From Pantoea nemavictus (GTDB lineage: Bacteria; Pseudomonadota; Gammaproteobacteria; Enterobacterales; Enterobacteriaceae): a stretch of DNA of 64,000 nucleotides. The notes below the pieces were generated by a model. It did not search any database and was not told the origin of the DNA. It saw only the letters and a list, made by a program, of their open reading frames with translations. How positions within the stretch are numbered: position 1 is the stretch's first letter; each line of letters opens with the position of its first letter. The stretch lies in the NCBI RefSeq assembly GCF_037479095.1, contig NZ_JBBGZW010000001.1, forward strand, positions 3,410,001 through 3,474,000. Reading direction: 5' to 3'. Positions 9,164-18,842 of the stretch are shown piece after piece. Made by a program: the position numbers and the translations under genes.

Positions 9164-10221
9164 TGCTACATCTGCACATTTCTCAGCAGTTGGGTGATCA
9201 CCTGCTCGACGTTAACGTCAATATTCCCGCTAGCGGTATCACCGCCATTTTTGGTGTGTCGGGCGCGGGGAAGACCTCGTTGATTAACGCGATTGGTGGA
9301 TTGACCCAGCCGCAAAGCGGGCGCATTGAATTGAACGATCGTTTGCTGTTTGATTCAGCATCGCGCGTGAATTTGCCGCCGGAAAAGCGTCGCATCGGCT
9401 ACGTATTTCAGGATGCGCGGCTGTTCCCGCACTATCGCGTACGCGGCAATCTGCAATACGGCATGGCACCATCGATGAAGTCACAGTTCAACGCGCTGGT
9501 GGCGCTGCTCGGCCTAGAATCGCTGTTAACGCGCTATCCGGCATCGCTGTCGGGCGGCGAAAAACAGCGCGTGGCGATTGGCCGCGCCTTACTCACTGCG
9601 CCCGATATTTTGCTGATGGACGAACCGCTGGCGTCGCTGGATCTGCCGCGCAAACGTGAACTGATGCCCTATCTGCAAAAGCTGGCGAAGCAGGTCGATA
9701 TTCCGATTATGTACGTGTCGCACAGCCTCGATGAAATCCTGCAGCTGGCGGATAACGTACTGGTGCTGGATGCGGGCCAGGTGAAAGCCTTTGGCTCGCT
9801 GGAGAAGGTATGGAGCAGCACGGCAATGCGCCCCTGGCTGCCGCTTGCCGAGCGCACCAGCGTGCTGCGCGTGCAGGTGCTGGAACAGCATCCGGATTAC
9901 CCGATGACGGCGCTGTCGCTGGGCGATCAGCATATTTGGGTCAGTCGCGTGAACCAGCCGCTGAAAACACCGCTGCGCATTCGTATCGCTTCAGCCGACG
10001 TTTCGCTGGCGCTGCAGCCGCCGCACAATACCTCGATCCGCAATATTTTGCCGGCGCAGGTTGTCGAGCTGCTGGAGATTGACGATCAGGTGGAAGTAAA
10101 ACTGCGCATCGGCATTAGCGAGTTGTGGGCGCGCATTTCGCCGTGGGCGCGGGATGAGCTGGGCATCCGGCCCGATCAGTGGCTGTATGCGCAGATTAAG
10201 AGTGTGTCGATTGCGGCATGA
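9163..10221 (+). CDS. modC: Molybdate ABC transporter, ATP-binding protein
   Basis: Cytoplasmic ATPase that powers molybdate import. Of 352 residues, the first ~230 are the ABC domain: P-loop GVSGAGKTS, signature [15 protein letters not shown], Walker [13 protein letters not shown] and switch histidine in YVSHSLDEI. The C-terminal part (about 290-352) is a Mop/TOBE domain that can bind molybdate and feed back on uptake. Overlaps modB by one base. Confidence 0.97.
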   Translation: MLHLHISQQLGDHLLDVNVNIPASGITAIFGVSGAGKTSLINAIGGLTQPQSGRIELNDRLLFDSASRVNLPPEKRRIGYVFQDARLFPHYRVRGNLQYGMAPSMKSQFNALVALLGLESLLTRYPASLSGGEKQRVAIGRALLTAPDILLMDEPLASLDLPRKRELMPYLQKLAKQVDIPIMYVSHSLDEILQLADNVLVLDAGQVKAFGSLEKVWSSTAMRPWLPLAERTSVLRVQVLEQHPDYPMTALSLGDQHIWVSRVNQPLKTPLRIRIASADVSLALQPPHNTSIRNILPAQVVELLEIDDQVEVKLRIGISELWARISPWARDELGIRPDQWLYAQIKSVSIAA

Positions 10222-10225
10222 TTTA

Positions 10226-10267
10226 TTGCACGGTTTGATAAACACCGCGCAATAAATTGCGCCGCTA
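10226..10267. repeat. Palindromic repeat after modC (GCGCAAT class)
   Basis: Contains GCGCAATAAATTGCGC followed by CGCTAC, the same palindrome as at 59489-59516. It overlaps an alternative hairpin pairing TTTATTGC with GCAATAAA. It lies between the convergent ends of modC and ybhA. Confidence 0.6.
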
Positions 10268-10277
10268 CATCCTACGG

Positions 10278-11096
10278 TTACAGGATTTCCTGGTTTATCA
10301 CTTCGGCGATGCCCGGCTCCAGATTGGTGCCAATCACCTTTTTAGCGCGTGCTTTGATGGCGTCATCGGCATTGCCCATCGCCACACCTAATCCTACCTG
10401 TTCCAGCATGCTGAGATCGTTGTAGTTGTCGCCAAATGCCAGCACGTCTTGCATGCTGAAGCCCTGACTTTCCACCCACTGCGCCAGACGCTTGCCTTTG
10501 CTGTTGCCGCCTTTGGCGATATCCACCTGATCATGCCACGACCACTCACAGGCCAGCCCCAATTCCGCTTCGGTGCGCTCGGCAAACTGCTGCAGCGCAC
10601 GCGTATCCGGATGCGACAGCGCGAATTTCCAGATCGACGTGGCTTCCATTGCGGCCTGCGCCAGACTGGGCACCTGCAGAAACAGCGGACGCTGCGCTTC
10701 CGGCAGCGATTGCGCCCAGTTTAGCGTTCGCGTTACATGACCTGTTGGCGTCTGATACAGCATCGCATCATCAACATACAGCAGACCATGAATGTTCTCT
10801 TCATCCAGCATCTCAATCACACGGGCGGCTTTGTTTTTCTCAAGCGGATCGGCAGCCAGCACCTTTTTCGCCGGATAATCATACAAATAGGTGCCATTAC
10901 AGCAGATCGCGGGTGTATCGAGCTTAAGTGCCTGATAAAAAGGGTGGATGGCGCAGTGGTGGCGACCGGTAACGATCAACACTTTCACGCCCGCCTGTTG
11001 TGCGCGGGCCAGCGCTTCGATGGATTCAGGCAGAATGGTTTTATTCGGGGTCAGCAGGGTGCCGTCGAGGTCAAGGGCGATTACGCGGTAGCTCAT
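10278..11096 (-). CDS. ybhA: HAD-family sugar/pyridoxal phosphate phosphatase YbhA
   Basis: Cof-type haloacid-dehalogenase phosphatase. Motif I is ALDLDGTLLTP (nucleophile Asp9, acid Asp11), motif II VLIVTGRH, motif III with Lys in DIAKGGNSKGKRL, and motif IV AFGDNYNDLSML. The cap domain between motifs II and III makes it subclass IIB. The 272 residues equal E. coli YbhA, which dephosphorylates pyridoxal phosphate and fructose-1,6-bisphosphate; the true substrate here is inferred. Divergent from pgl, convergent with modC. Confidence 0.93.
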   Translation of the reverse strand: MSYRVIALDLDGTLLTPNKTILPESIEALARAQQAGVKVLIVTGRHHCAIHPFYQALKLDTPAICCNGTYLYDYPAKKVLAADPLEKNKAARVIEMLDEENIHGLLYVDDAMLYQTPTGHVTRTLNWAQSLPEAQRPLFLQVPSLAQAAMEATSIWKFALSHPDTRALQQFAERTEAELGLACEWSWHDQVDIAKGGNSKGKRLAQWVESQGFSMQDVLAFGDNYNDLSMLEQVGLGVAMGNADDAIKARAKKVIGTNLEPGIAEVINQEIL

Positions 11097-11244
11097 TACA
11101 CTTTCCGTCCGGGAGTTGGCAAAGCATTGAGTCTACACCCGGCAGCGGCCCTGAGACAAAAAACAGGGCACAAATGAATCCAGCGCGACAAAATGAAACG
11201 CGCTACAGTTATCCCTTTCATCAGGCAGCGAATAAGGAAAACGC

Positions 11245-12237
11245 ATGAAACAAGTCGTGTATACCGCCAGTCCCGAGAGCCAGCAGATCCATGCCTGGCA
11301 GTTGCAGGAAGATGGCGCACTGACGTTATTGCAGGTAACGGATGTTGCCGGCCAGGTGCAGCCAATGGTGGTGAGCCCGAAGAAAGATTTTCTCTATGTG
11401 GGTGTTCGTCCGAATTTTCGCGTGCTGGCGTTCCGCATTGCGGCCGACGGTACCCTGAGCCTGGCCGGTGAAGCGCCGTTGCCGGGCAGCCCAACGCACA
11501 TCTCTACCGATCGTCACGGCAACTACCTGTTCTGCGGCTCGTATAACGATGCCTGCGTCAGCGTCAGCCCCATTGGTAGCGATGGCTTGCCGCAGGCACC
11601 AAGCCAGGTGATTAACGGCTTAGACGGTTGCCACTCGGCAAACATCGACCTGAACAACCAAACGCTGTTTGTACCGGCATTGAAGCAGGATCGTATCTGC
11701 CTGTACCAGCTGAATGCTGACGGCACCCTGGCACCGCGTGAGCAGGCGCAGGTCACCACCGTTGAAGGCGCGGGTCCACGTCATATGGCTTTCCACCCGA
11801 ATGGCGCATATGGCTACGTGGTGAACGAACTGGATAGCACGGTCGATGTCTGGGCGCTCAACAACGTGCACGGCCAGATTGAGCGCGTGCAAAGCCTCGA
11901 TATGATGCCGAAAGATTTCAGCGATACGCGTTGGGCGGCTGATATTCATATCACGCCAGATGGACGCTTCCTCTATGCTTGTGACCGCACCAGCAGCACC
12001 ATTACGGTGTTCAGCATCAGTGAAGATGGTGCCGTGCTGGCGATTGAAGGCTTCCAGCCAACTGAAACGCAGCCGCGCGGTTTCAACATTGACCATAGCG
12101 GCCAATATCTGGTGGCGGCGGGACAGAAATCGCACCATATCGAAGTGTATAAAATTCAGGAGCGCGGCCTGCTGAATCCGCTGGCGCGTTATGCGGTAGG
12201 ACAAGGCCCGATGTGGGTGGTGATTCACGCACTGTGA
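11245..12237 (+). CDS. pgl: 6-phosphogluconolactonase
   Basis: Hydrolyses 6-phosphogluconolactone, the second step of the oxidative pentose phosphate pathway. The 330-residue protein is the seven-bladed propeller (YbhE) type, with repeated blades such as [39 protein letters not shown] and [30 protein letters not shown] precedes the ATG. Length fits E. coli Pgl (331). It is followed by a BIME-type repeat pair and a REP-derived terminator. Confidence 0.95.
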   Translation: MKQVVYTASPESQQIHAWQLQEDGALTLLQVTDVAGQVQPMVVSPKKDFLYVGVRPNFRVLAFRIAADGTLSLAGEAPLPGSPTHISTDRHGNYLFCGSYNDACVSVSPIGSDGLPQAPSQVINGLDGCHSANIDLNNQTLFVPALKQDRICLYQLNADGTLAPREQAQVTTVEGAGPRHMAFHPNGAYGYVVNELDSTVDVWALNNVHGQIERVQSLDMMPKDFSDTRWAADIHITPDGRFLYACDRTSSTITVFSISEDGAVLAIEGFQPTETQPRGFNIDHSGQYLVAAGQKSHHIEVYKIQERGLLNPLARYAVGQGPMWVVIHAL

Positions 12238-12243
12238 TATCAC

Positions 12244-12292
12244 GTAGGGTCGCCATTTCTGGCGACCAGGTGCGCATAAATGCGCACCCTAC
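12244..12292. repeat. REP pair (BIME) after pgl
   Basis: Two palindromes in head-out arrangement. The first is GTAGG then GTCGCCAT/CTGGCGAC; the second is TGCGCAT/ATGCGCA ending CCCTAC. They are joined by AGG. The unit is 49 bases, the same length as the pair at 28651-28699, but its second stem has a different, still self-complementary, sequence. Confidence 0.8.
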
Positions 12293-12307
12293 ATAACCGT
12301 GCCGTCG

Positions 12308-12336
12308 TAGAGTCGCCATAAATGGCGACTTTTTTT
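12308..12336 (+). terminator. REP-derived terminator of pgl
   Basis: GTAG head, then the stem AGTCGCCAT / ATGGCGACT with an AA loop, followed by six T. A REP palindrome that has become a rho-independent terminator for plus-strand transcription. Confidence 0.8.
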
Positions 12337-12811
12337 ATGCATACTTCACGGTAATCGATGCACTCGCCAGCGCATGAAAATGCACGTTAAAGCCGACCAT
12401 CGCGCCGCTGGCACCTTCATCCACTTCAATCTTGTCGGTATCCAGCGCATGCACCGTAAAGATGTAGCGATGCGATTCGCCCTGCGGGGGTGCCGCACCG
12501 CCATAGCCGGTTTGGCCAAAATCGGTGCGCGTCTGAATGGCGCTCTCCGGCAGCTCTGCCACGCCAGAACCGGCACCTTGCGGCAGCACGGTCACCTCGG
12601 CGGGGATGTTCGCTACCACCCAGTGCCACCAGCCGGAACCGGTTGGCGCGTCGGGATCGTAGCAGGTCACGACAAAGCTCTTAGTGCCCGCCGGGACATC
12701 ATCCCACGCCAGATGGGGTGACAAATTGTCGCCCTGATAACCCATGCCGTTGAAAACGTGTCGTTCTGGCATCTTATCGCCATCGTTAAAATCCTGGCTG
12801 AATACGCGCAT
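12335..12811 (-). CDS. ybhB: YbhB, phosphatidylethanolamine-binding (PEBP/Raf kinase inhibitor-like) protein
   Basis: Small cytoplasmic PEBP-family protein of 158 residues, as in E. coli YbhB; the cellular role is not established. Family motifs: SPHLAWDDVPAGTKSFVV, CYDPDAPTGSGWWHWVVANIP, GYGGAAPPQGESHRYIFTV. Its start lies 28 bases downstream of the bioA stop, in the same direction, so it may be read with bioA; E. coli has the same ybhB-bioA neighbourhood. The stop touches the T-run of the pgl terminator. Confidence 0.93.
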   Translation of the reverse strand: MRVFSQDFNDGDKMPERHVFNGMGYQGDNLSPHLAWDDVPAGTKSFVVTCYDPDAPTGSGWWHWVVANIPAEVTVLPQGAGSGVAELPESAIQTRTDFGQTGYGGAAPPQGESHRYIFTVHALDTDKIEVDEGASGAMVGFNVHFHALASASITVKYA

Positions 12812-12839
12812 GATCTCTCCTGTTTAGTGTGCAGTGTTC

Positions 12840-14135
12840 TCAATCATGGTGGAAATGCGCCGCAACATCCAGTGCCGCGCTGAGCGCTTGCGTCAGCTGC
12901 GTCAGTTCGGCGGCAGAAATCAGATAAGGTGGCATCAGATAAATGAGGCGGCCAAACGGGCGAATCCACACGCCGCGCTCGACGAAGAACTGCTGCAGCG
13001 CCGCCATGTTCACCGCCTGATGGGTTTCGACAACGCCAATGGCGCCCAGCACGCGCGCATCGGCCACCGCGCTATGGCTGCGCAGCGGCAGCAGCTCGGC
13101 CCGCAGCTGCTGTTCGATAGCCGCTACCTGTGTCGTCCAGTGACCTTCATTGATCATTGCCAGACTTTCCACCGCCACCGCACAGGCCAGCGGATTGCCC
13201 ATAAAGGTTGGGCCGTGCATAAAGCAGCCAGCCGCGCTGCGGCTAATGGTATCGGCGACGTCACGCGTGGTTAGCGTGGCGGAGAGCGTCATGGTGCCGC
13301 CGGTGAGCGCTTTGCCGAGGCAGAGAATGTCCGGCGTGATACCCGCATGTTCGCAGGCGAACAGTTTGCCGCTACGACCAAAGCCGGTGGCGATCTCATC
13401 GGCAATCAGCAGTAAACCGTAGCGATCGCACAGCGCACGCACCTGTTGCAGATAACGCGGGTGATAGAAGCGCATGCCGCCCGCGCCTTGCACAATCGGT
13501 TCGAGAATGACTGCGGCAATCTCGCGATGATGCGTTTCTGCCAGCTGCGCGAAATCGGCGAAATCCGCCTCATTCCACCCATCATCGAATGCGCACTGCG
13601 GCGCATTGGCAAAAAGGTGTTCCGGCAGATAACCGCGCCACAGGCTGTGCATCGAGTTTTGCGGATCGCACACCGACATGGCGGCAAATGTATCGCCGTG
13701 ATAACCCCGCTTCAGCGTGAGAAATTTCTGCCGCGTTTGATTGCGTCCCAGCCAGTATTGCAGCGCCATTTTCATCGATACTTCGACGGCGATCGAACCC
13801 GAATCGGCGAGGAATACGCACTCCAGCGCGTCGGGCGTCATGGCAATCAACTGGCGGCTCAGCTCAACCGCCGCCGGGTGGGTAATACCACCGAACATCA
13901 CGTGCGACATCTGTGCCATTTGCTGCTGCAGCGCCTGGTTGAGACGCGGATGGTTGTAGCCGTGAATCGCCGCCCACCACGACGACATGCCATCAACCAG
14001 TTCACGTCCATCAGCCAGCTGCAGCTGACAGCCGTGCGCTGCCACAACCGGATAACAGGGCAGGGGATCGCGCATCGACGTATAGGGATGCCAGATATGC
14101 TGGCGGTCAAAGTTGAGGTCGTCCTGAGTGAACAT
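12840..14135 (-). CDS. bioA: Adenosylmethionine-8-amino-7-oxononanoate aminotransferase
   Basis: PLP enzyme that transfers the amino group of S-adenosylmethionine to KAPA, giving 7,8-diaminopelargonate in biotin synthesis. The 431 residues carry class-III aminotransferase motifs: SSWWAAIHGYNHP, HVMFGGITHPAAVEL, LLIADEIATGFGR and the PLP-lysine segment LCLGKALTGGTM. Transcribed away from bioBFCD from one shared operator. The ATG lies five bases from the edge of the BirA operator, leaving no room for a normal ribosome-binding site, so the transcript may be almost leaderless. Confidence 0.97.
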   Translation of the reverse strand: MFTQDDLNFDRQHIWHPYTSMRDPLPCYPVVAAHGCQLQLADGRELVDGMSSWWAAIHGYNHPRLNQALQQQMAQMSHVMFGGITHPAAVELSRQLIAMTPDALECVFLADSGSIAVEVSMKMALQYWLGRNQTRQKFLTLKRGYHGDTFAAMSVCDPQNSMHSLWRGYLPEHLFANAPQCAFDDGWNEADFADFAQLAETHHREIAAVILEPIVQGAGGMRFYHPRYLQQVRALCDRYGLLLIADEIATGFGRSGKLFACEHAGITPDILCLGKALTGGTMTLSATLTTRDVADTISRSAAGCFMHGPTFMGNPLACAVAVESLAMINEGHWTTQVAAIEQQLRAELLPLRSHSAVADARVLGAIGVVETHQAVNMAALQQFFVERGVWIRPFGRLIYLMPPYLISAAELTQLTQALSAALDVAAHFHHD

Positions 14136-14140
14136 GCGTA

Positions 14141-14175
14141 TTGTAAACCATTTTAAAAAGATTTAGTTTACAAGT
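14141..14175. promoter_or_regulatory. Biotin operator (BirA site) with face-to-face bioA/bioB promoters
   Basis: Arms TTGTAAACCA (14141-14150) and AGTTTACAAGT (14165-14175) form the classic bio operator. For bioB: -35 TTGTAA at 14141-14146, 17-base spacer, -10 TAGTTT at 14164-14169. For bioA on the other strand: TTGTAA at 14173-14168, 17 bases, TGGTTT at 14150-14145. Biotinoyl-AMP-bound BirA would block both. Confidence 0.9.
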
Positions 14176-14223
14176 ATAACCACGTTAATCGTCGGGATGA
14201 ACCCCCTTTTTTTGGAGTAAGCA

Positions 14224-15255
14224 ATGGCAAACCGCTGGACACTGACACAAGCTCAGGCACTGTTCGATAAACCTTTCCTTGAGTTGATGTTTGAAGCGCA
14301 GCAAGTGCATCGTCAACATTTCGATCCGCGTCAGGTACAGGTCAGTACGCTGCTGTCGATCAAAACCGGTGCCTGCCCGGAGGACTGTAAATACTGCCCG
14401 CAAAGCGCACGCTATAAAACCGGTCTGGAATCTGAGCGTCTGATGGAGGTGGATGCGGTGCTGGAATCGGCGCGCAAAGCCAAAGCAGCGGGCTCAAGCC
14501 GTTTCTGCATGGGCGCGGCGTGGAAAAACCCGCACGAGCGCGATATGCCGTACCTGCAGCAAATGGTGCAGGGCGTAAAAGCGATGGGCATGGAAACCTG
14601 TATGACGCTCGGTACGCTGGATGGCAGCCAGGCGCAGCGCCTGGCTGAAGCCGGCCTCGATTTCTACAACCACAACCTCGATACCTCGCCAGAGTTTTAC
14701 GGCAACATCATCACCACGCGCAGCTATCAGGAGCGTCTGGATACGCTGGATAAAGTGCGCGGCGCGGGCATAAAAGTGTGTTCGGGCGGTATCGTAGGCC
14801 TGGGTGAAACGGTGAAAGATCGTGCGGGCCTGCTGGTGCAGCTGGCCAATCTGCCAACGCCGCCGGAGAGCGTGCCGATCAACATGTTGGTGAAGGTGAA
14901 AGGCACGCCGCTGGCGGATAACGAGGATGTTGAACCGTTCGATTTCATCCGCACCATCGCGGTGGCGCGCATCATGATGCCATCCTCGCACGTGCGTCTT
15001 TCTGCCGGGCGCGAGCAGATGAGTGAGCAGACTCAGGCGATGTGCTTTATGGCCGGTGCCAACTCGATCTTCTACGGCTGCAAGCTGCTGACCACGCCAA
15101 ACCCGGAAGAGGATAAGGATCTGATTCTGTTCCGCAAACTGGGTCTCAATCCAGAACATACTGCGACCACGGCGGGTGATAATGAGCAGCAGTATCAGCT
15201 CAGCGAGCAGCTGCTGCACGCCGATACCGAGCAGTTCTACAACGCGGCAGTGTAA
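14224..15255 (+). CDS. bioB: Biotin synthase
   Basis: Radical SAM enzyme that inserts sulfur into dethiobiotin, the last step of biotin synthesis. It carries the cluster motif CPEDCKYC (Cys51, Cys55, Cys58) in [20 protein letters not shown], followed by [12 protein letters not shown] and [12 protein letters not shown]. The 343 residues are typical. GGAGTAAGCA is a good ribosome-binding site. First gene of bioBFCD, about 48 bases after the predicted transcription start; repressed by BirA through the shared operator. bioF starts in the next base after the stop. Confidence 0.98.
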   Translation: MANRWTLTQAQALFDKPFLELMFEAQQVHRQHFDPRQVQVSTLLSIKTGACPEDCKYCPQSARYKTGLESERLMEVDAVLESARKAKAAGSSRFCMGAAWKNPHERDMPYLQQMVQGVKAMGMETCMTLGTLDGSQAQRLAEAGLDFYNHNLDTSPEFYGNIITTRSYQERLDTLDKVRGAGIKVCSGGIVGLGETVKDRAGLLVQLANLPTPPESVPINMLVKVKGTPLADNEDVEPFDFIRTIAVARIMMPSSHVRLSAGREQMSEQTQAMCFMAGANSIFYGCKLLTTPNPEEDKDLILFRKLGLNPEHTATTAGDNEQQYQLSEQLLHADTEQFYNAAV

Positions 15256-16407
15256 ATGGGCTGGTCACAACGTATCGATCAGGCGCTGGCGGCACGTCGA
15301 GCGGCCGATGGCTGGCGGCAGCGACGTCCTATTGCGCACAACAGCGTGCGCGAAATTACGCTGGAGGGTCAGCGTTATCGCCACTTCTCAAGCAATGATT
15401 ATCTCGGATTGAGTCAGCATCCGGCGGTCATCGCTGCATGGCAGCAGGGCGCGGCTGAATCGGGCGCGGGCGCGGGTGCATCCGGACACGTTACCGGTTA
15501 CAGCCGTCATCACGCACAGCTCGAGGAGCAGCTGGCCGACTGGCTCGGCTACTCGCGCGCGCTGCTGTTTATCTCGGGATTTGCCGCCAATCAGGCGGTG
15601 ATCCATCTGCTGGCAGAGAAGCAGGACCGCATCTTTGCCGATAAGCTGGCGCACGCTTCGCTGCTGGATGCCGCCAGCCATAGCCCGGCGAGTCTGCGTC
15701 GCTTTGCGCATAATCAGCCAGAGAGTCTGGCGAAACTGCTGGCTACGCCGGCGGACGGCGGCACGCTGGTGGTGACCGAAGGTGTGTTCAGCATGGATGG
15801 TGACAGCGCGCCGCTTGCTGCTATCGCGGAACAGACGCGGCGCGGCAACGGCTGGTTGCTGGTGGATGATGCGCACGGTATCGGTGTTACCGGTGCACAA
15901 GGACGCGGCAGCTGTTGGCAGCAGCAGGTGAAACCGGAGCTGCTGATTGTTACCTTTGGTAAAGGATTTGGCGTCAGCGGCGCCGCGCTGCTGTGCGATG
16001 ACGCCACCGCCGATTATGTCGAACAATTTTCCCGCCATTTGATCTACTCCACCGCGATGCCACCGGCGCAGTGCTGCGCGCTGCTGGCGGCGCTGCGGCA
16101 GATTCAGCAAGGCGATGCGCTGCGTGAGCGGCTGCACAGCCACATTGCGCGCTTCCGCGCCGGCGCTGCGGATTTGCCGTGGCAGTTAGGCGCATCCAAT
16201 AGCGCCATCCAACCCTTAATCATCGGCGAAAACAGTGCGGCGCTGGCGTTGTCGCAGCGGCTGGCGCAAGCCGGCTGTTGGGTGAGCGCGATTCGTCCGC
16301 CTACCGTGCCACCGGGCACGGCGCGGCTGCGTATCACGCTCACGGCTGCGCATCATACCGATGACATAGATCGTTTGCTGGAGGCGCTGTATGACGCTGC
16401 AGGTTAA
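15256..16407 (+). CDS. bioF: 8-amino-7-oxononanoate synthase
   Basis: PLP-dependent condensation of pimeloyl-ACP with L-alanine to KAPA. The 383 residues show [12 protein letters not shown] near the N-terminus, [16 protein letters not shown] glycine-rich [25 protein letters not shown], and the PLP-lysine segment [15 protein letters not shown]. The ATG directly abuts the bioB stop (TAA-ATG) and the C-terminus overlaps bioC by 17 bases, so the operon is tightly coupled. Confidence 0.97.
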   Translation: MGWSQRIDQALAARRAADGWRQRRPIAHNSVREITLEGQRYRHFSSNDYLGLSQHPAVIAAWQQGAAESGAGAGASGHVTGYSRHHAQLEEQLADWLGYSRALLFISGFAANQAVIHLLAEKQDRIFADKLAHASLLDAASHSPASLRRFAHNQPESLAKLLATPADGGTLVVTEGVFSMDGDSAPLAAIAEQTRRGNGWLLVDDAHGIGVTGAQGRGSCWQQQVKPELLIVTFGKGFGVSGAALLCDDATADYVEQFSRHLIYSTAMPPAQCCALLAALRQIQQGDALRERLHSHIARFRAGAADLPWQLGASNSAIQPLIIGENSAALALSQRLAQAGCWVSAIRPPTVPPGTARLRITLTAAHHTDDIDRLLEALYDAAG

Positions 16408-17146
16408 CAAACAGGCGGTGGCGCAGGCATTTGGTCGGGCGGCACCGCATTATGAACAGCATGCGCAGCTACAGCGACTGAGCGGCGAGGCGTTGCTGGC
16501 GCTGGCTCCGGCCGGTTTTGGTCCGCATCTGCTGGATGCCGGCTGTGGTACCGGCTGGTATAGCCGCTACTGGCGCGATCGCGGATGCACGCTGACGGCG
16601 CTCGATCTCTCACCCAACATGCTGCAAACGGCGCGCGAGCGACAATCGGCGCATGACTATGTGCTGGGTGATATTGATGATCTCCCGCTCGCGGATGCCA
16701 GCGTTGACGGCGTGTGGAGCAACCTGGCGGTGCAGTGGAGCAGCGATCTGCGCACTGCGCTGCAGCAATGCTTGCGCGTCACGCGGCCGGGCGGCACGGT
16801 GCTGTTTTCCACGCTGCTCGACGGTTCGCTGCATGAAGTGCATCAGGCGTGGGCGCAGCTGGATGGTCGTCGTCACGCTAATCGTTTCCTCAGCGCCGCA
16901 CAGTTTCATGCCGCCACTGTCGCCCTGCCGATGCAGGCAGAGCAGCAGATCGTTACGCTGCATTTCCCGAGCGCGCTCAGCGCGATGCGCTCCCTGAAAG
17001 GCATTGGTGCCACACATCTGCACGATGGACGCGGCGCCAGCGCCGTGACGCGTTCCCAGTTAGCCCAACTTGAACAGTATTGGCCGCAGGATCAGGCCGG
17101 ATATCGCCTCAGCTATCACCTGATGTATGGAGTTTTAACGAAATGA
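16391..17146 (+). CDS. bioC: Malonyl-ACP O-methyltransferase
   Basis: Methylates malonyl-ACP with S-adenosylmethionine so that the fatty-acid machinery can build the pimeloyl chain of biotin. The 251-residue class I methyltransferase has motif [16 protein letters not shown], then [35 protein letters not shown] and the AVQWSSDL segment typical of BioC. Starts inside the end of bioF and ends in an ATGA overlap with bioD. Confidence 0.96.
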   Translation: MTLQVNKQAVAQAFGRAAPHYEQHAQLQRLSGEALLALAPAGFGPHLLDAGCGTGWYSRYWRDRGCTLTALDLSPNMLQTARERQSAHDYVLGDIDDLPLADASVDGVWSNLAVQWSSDLRTALQQCLRVTRPGGTVLFSTLLDGSLHEVHQAWAQLDGRRHANRFLSAAQFHAATVALPMQAEQQIVTLHFPSALSAMRSLKGIGATHLHDGRGASAVTRSQLAQLEQYWPQDQAGYRLSYHLMYGVLTK

Positions 17147-17814
17147 CACGTTGGTTTATTACCGGAACCGATACCGAAGTAGGCAAAACCGTGGCCAGCG
17201 GTGCGCTGTTGCAGGCAGCAAGTGCCGCAGGATTGCGCACAGCAGGTTACAAGCCGGTAGCATCCGGCTGCGAAATGACGCCGGACGGCATCCGCAACAG
17301 CGATGCGCTGGCATTGCAGCGCTACAGCAGCCTGGCGCTGCGTTACGAGCAGGTGAATCCACTGGCGTTCCTCGAACCGACATCGCCGCATATTATCAGT
17401 GCGGAAGAGGGCAGGCCGATCGCGTTTGCGGCACTGTCAGCGGGTTTGCGCGCGCTGGAGCAGCAGGCGGAGTGGATATTGGTTGAGGGCGCGGGCGGTT
17501 GGTTTACGCCGTTATCTGAGACGCAAACTTACGCCGATTGGGTGGAAGCCGAGCAGTTGCCGGTGATCCTGGTGGTGGGCGTTAAGTTAGGCTGTATCAA
17601 CCATGCAATGCTCACCGCCGAAGCGGTAAAAGCGCGCGGGTTACGTCTGGCGGGCTGGATAGCTAATGATATCCAGCCGCCGGGCAAACGCCATCAGGAA
17701 TATATCGCCACGCTGCGACAACGTATTGACGCGCCGTTGCTGGGTGAGATCCCGCATCTTACTGATGAGGCGCAGCAGGCCGAGTGCGGGCGCTATCTGA
17801 CACTACCGCAATAA
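17143..17814 (+). CDS. bioD: Dethiobiotin synthetase
   Basis: ATP-dependent closure of the ureido ring from diaminopelargonate and CO2. P-loop GTDTEVGKT is at residues 8-16, then GYKPVASGC and VEGAGGWFTPLSE. I place the start at the ATG at 17143, overlapping the bioC stop as ATGA. A longer in-frame reading would begin 21 codons earlier inside bioC and adds nothing like BioD. The resulting 223 residues fit the family. Last gene of the operon; a REP palindrome and an IS110 element follow. Confidence 0.96.
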   Translation: MTRWFITGTDTEVGKTVASGALLQAASAAGLRTAGYKPVASGCEMTPDGIRNSDALALQRYSSLALRYEQVNPLAFLEPTSPHIISAEEGRPIAFAALSAGLRALEQQAEWILVEGAGGWFTPLSETQTYADWVEAEQLPVILVVGVKLGCINHAMLTAEAVKARGLRLAGWIANDIQPPGKRHQEYIATLRQRIDAPLLGEIPHLTDEAQQAECGRYLTLPQ

Positions 17815-17817
17815 ACC

Positions 17818-17842
17818 AGGTCGCCATAAATGGCGACCCTAC
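17818..17842. repeat. REP palindrome on the left flank of the IS110 element
   Basis: AGG followed by the palindrome TCGCCAT / ATGGCGA and the inverted head CCCTAC, i.e. a REP read from its GTAG end on the minus strand. It sits 3 bases after bioD and abuts the likely left end of the insertion element. Confidence 0.8.
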
Positions 17843-17870
17843 GGTGCTTGATGCGGTTTTGTAGATACCG

Positions 17871-17892
17871 TCTTGCCAGTTACCTGGCAAGA
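17871..17892. repeat. Hairpin overlapping the transposase stop codon
   Basis: Perfect nine-base arms TCTTGCCAG and CTGGCAAGA with a TTAC loop; on the minus strand the loop GTAA contains the TAA stop. There is no T-run, so it is a stem-loop near the element end rather than a clear terminator. Confidence 0.7.
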
Positions 17893-18842
17893 CATATTTT
17901 GGTATCGAACGGACGGCCTGATTTCAGCACACCATAAGCCAGCTGGAGCAGCTTCTTCATCGCCGCGCATACCACGACTTTTCCCGTTTTCCTGCCCGCA
18001 TCCAGACGGTTCTTCAGCGAGATGACCGCCGGATTCCACCTCATTGCCACTATCGCTGGCATGTACAACGCCTTACGCATCGCGCTGTTCCCCATCTTCG
18101 ATATCCGGCTTTTGCCTTTCCACTCGCCGGACTCCTGCCGCATCGGGTTCAGACCCACCCACGCCACAAGCGCCTTGCTGCTTCTGAACCTCGACATATC
18201 GCCCATATACGCCAGCATCGTGCTGCTCAGCACGCCCGCGATACCCGGGATAGATTCAAGCAGCTCTTTGTTCTTTTTAAGGTCCGGGTCATTATTGATA
18301 TGGTCGTTTATTGCCCGCTTTGTTTCGTCTATCTGCGCATCCAGCGCCGCAATGACCACGCGGATTGAGGGCTGCACTACCGCATCCGATATCTCCAGAC
18401 GGTTCTCTTCCATCTGCCGCATTTCCTGAAGGTTCGTCAGGCGCTTCACCAGCGCTTTCAGCCTGCGCTCATTGAGTGGTGCCGGCTGCCACAGCGAGGG
18501 GCCGTGCATTTTGCAGTAGCGCGCTATCATGCGCGCGTCGTCCTTATCCGTCTTATTACGGTTCAGTTCGGCCTGGCCAAAGCGCTTAATGCGCGCCGGA
18601 TTTTCCACGCTGACGTCATAGCCCTCATCGTGCAGGAAGGTGGCCAGCGGCTCGCTGTACGCGCCGGTGGCCTCCATGCAGATATGGCAGCAGCCGAACG
18701 GCCCCAGCCATTTCTTCAGGGCGCTGAAGCCTTTAGGCGTGTTGGGGAAGACTTTGGTTTTGTAAGACGTCTCGCCTTTCCAGACGGCCACATCAAACTT
18801 TTTCGAAGCAATATCAATACCGACGGGCATACGTGTTTGCAT
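17880..18842 (-). CDS. IS110-family transposase (DEDD recombinase)
   Basis: The 320-residue protein has both IS110 domains. The N-terminal RuvC-like DEDD domain has GIDIASKKFDVAV (Asp10), CMEATGAY (Glu57) and KTDKDDARMIARY (Asp99, Asp102). The C-terminal Transposase_20 domain has LESIPGIAGVLSSTMLA, a helix-hairpin-helix, then GLNPMRQESGEWKGKSRISK, with Ser238 the likely nucleophile. Characterised IS110 enzymes are RNA-guided through a bridge RNA encoded in the element's noncoding end. Start set by AAGGAGAATCT ahead of the ATG. The gene appears intact, so the element may be active. Confidence 0.95.
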   Translation of the reverse strand: MQTRMPVGIDIASKKFDVAVWKGETSYKTKVFPNTPKGFSALKKWLGPFGCCHICMEATGAYSEPLATFLHDEGYDVSVENPARIKRFGQAELNRNKTDKDDARMIARYCKMHGPSLWQPAPLNERRLKALVKRLTNLQEMRQMEENRLEISDAVVQPSIRVVIAALDAQIDETKRAINDHINNDPDLKKNKELLESIPGIAGVLSSTMLAYMGDMSRFRSSKALVAWVGLNPMRQESGEWKGKSRISKMGNSAMRKALYMPAIVAMRWNPAVISLKNRLDAGRKTGKVVVCAAMKKLLQLAYGVLKSGRPFDTKICLAR

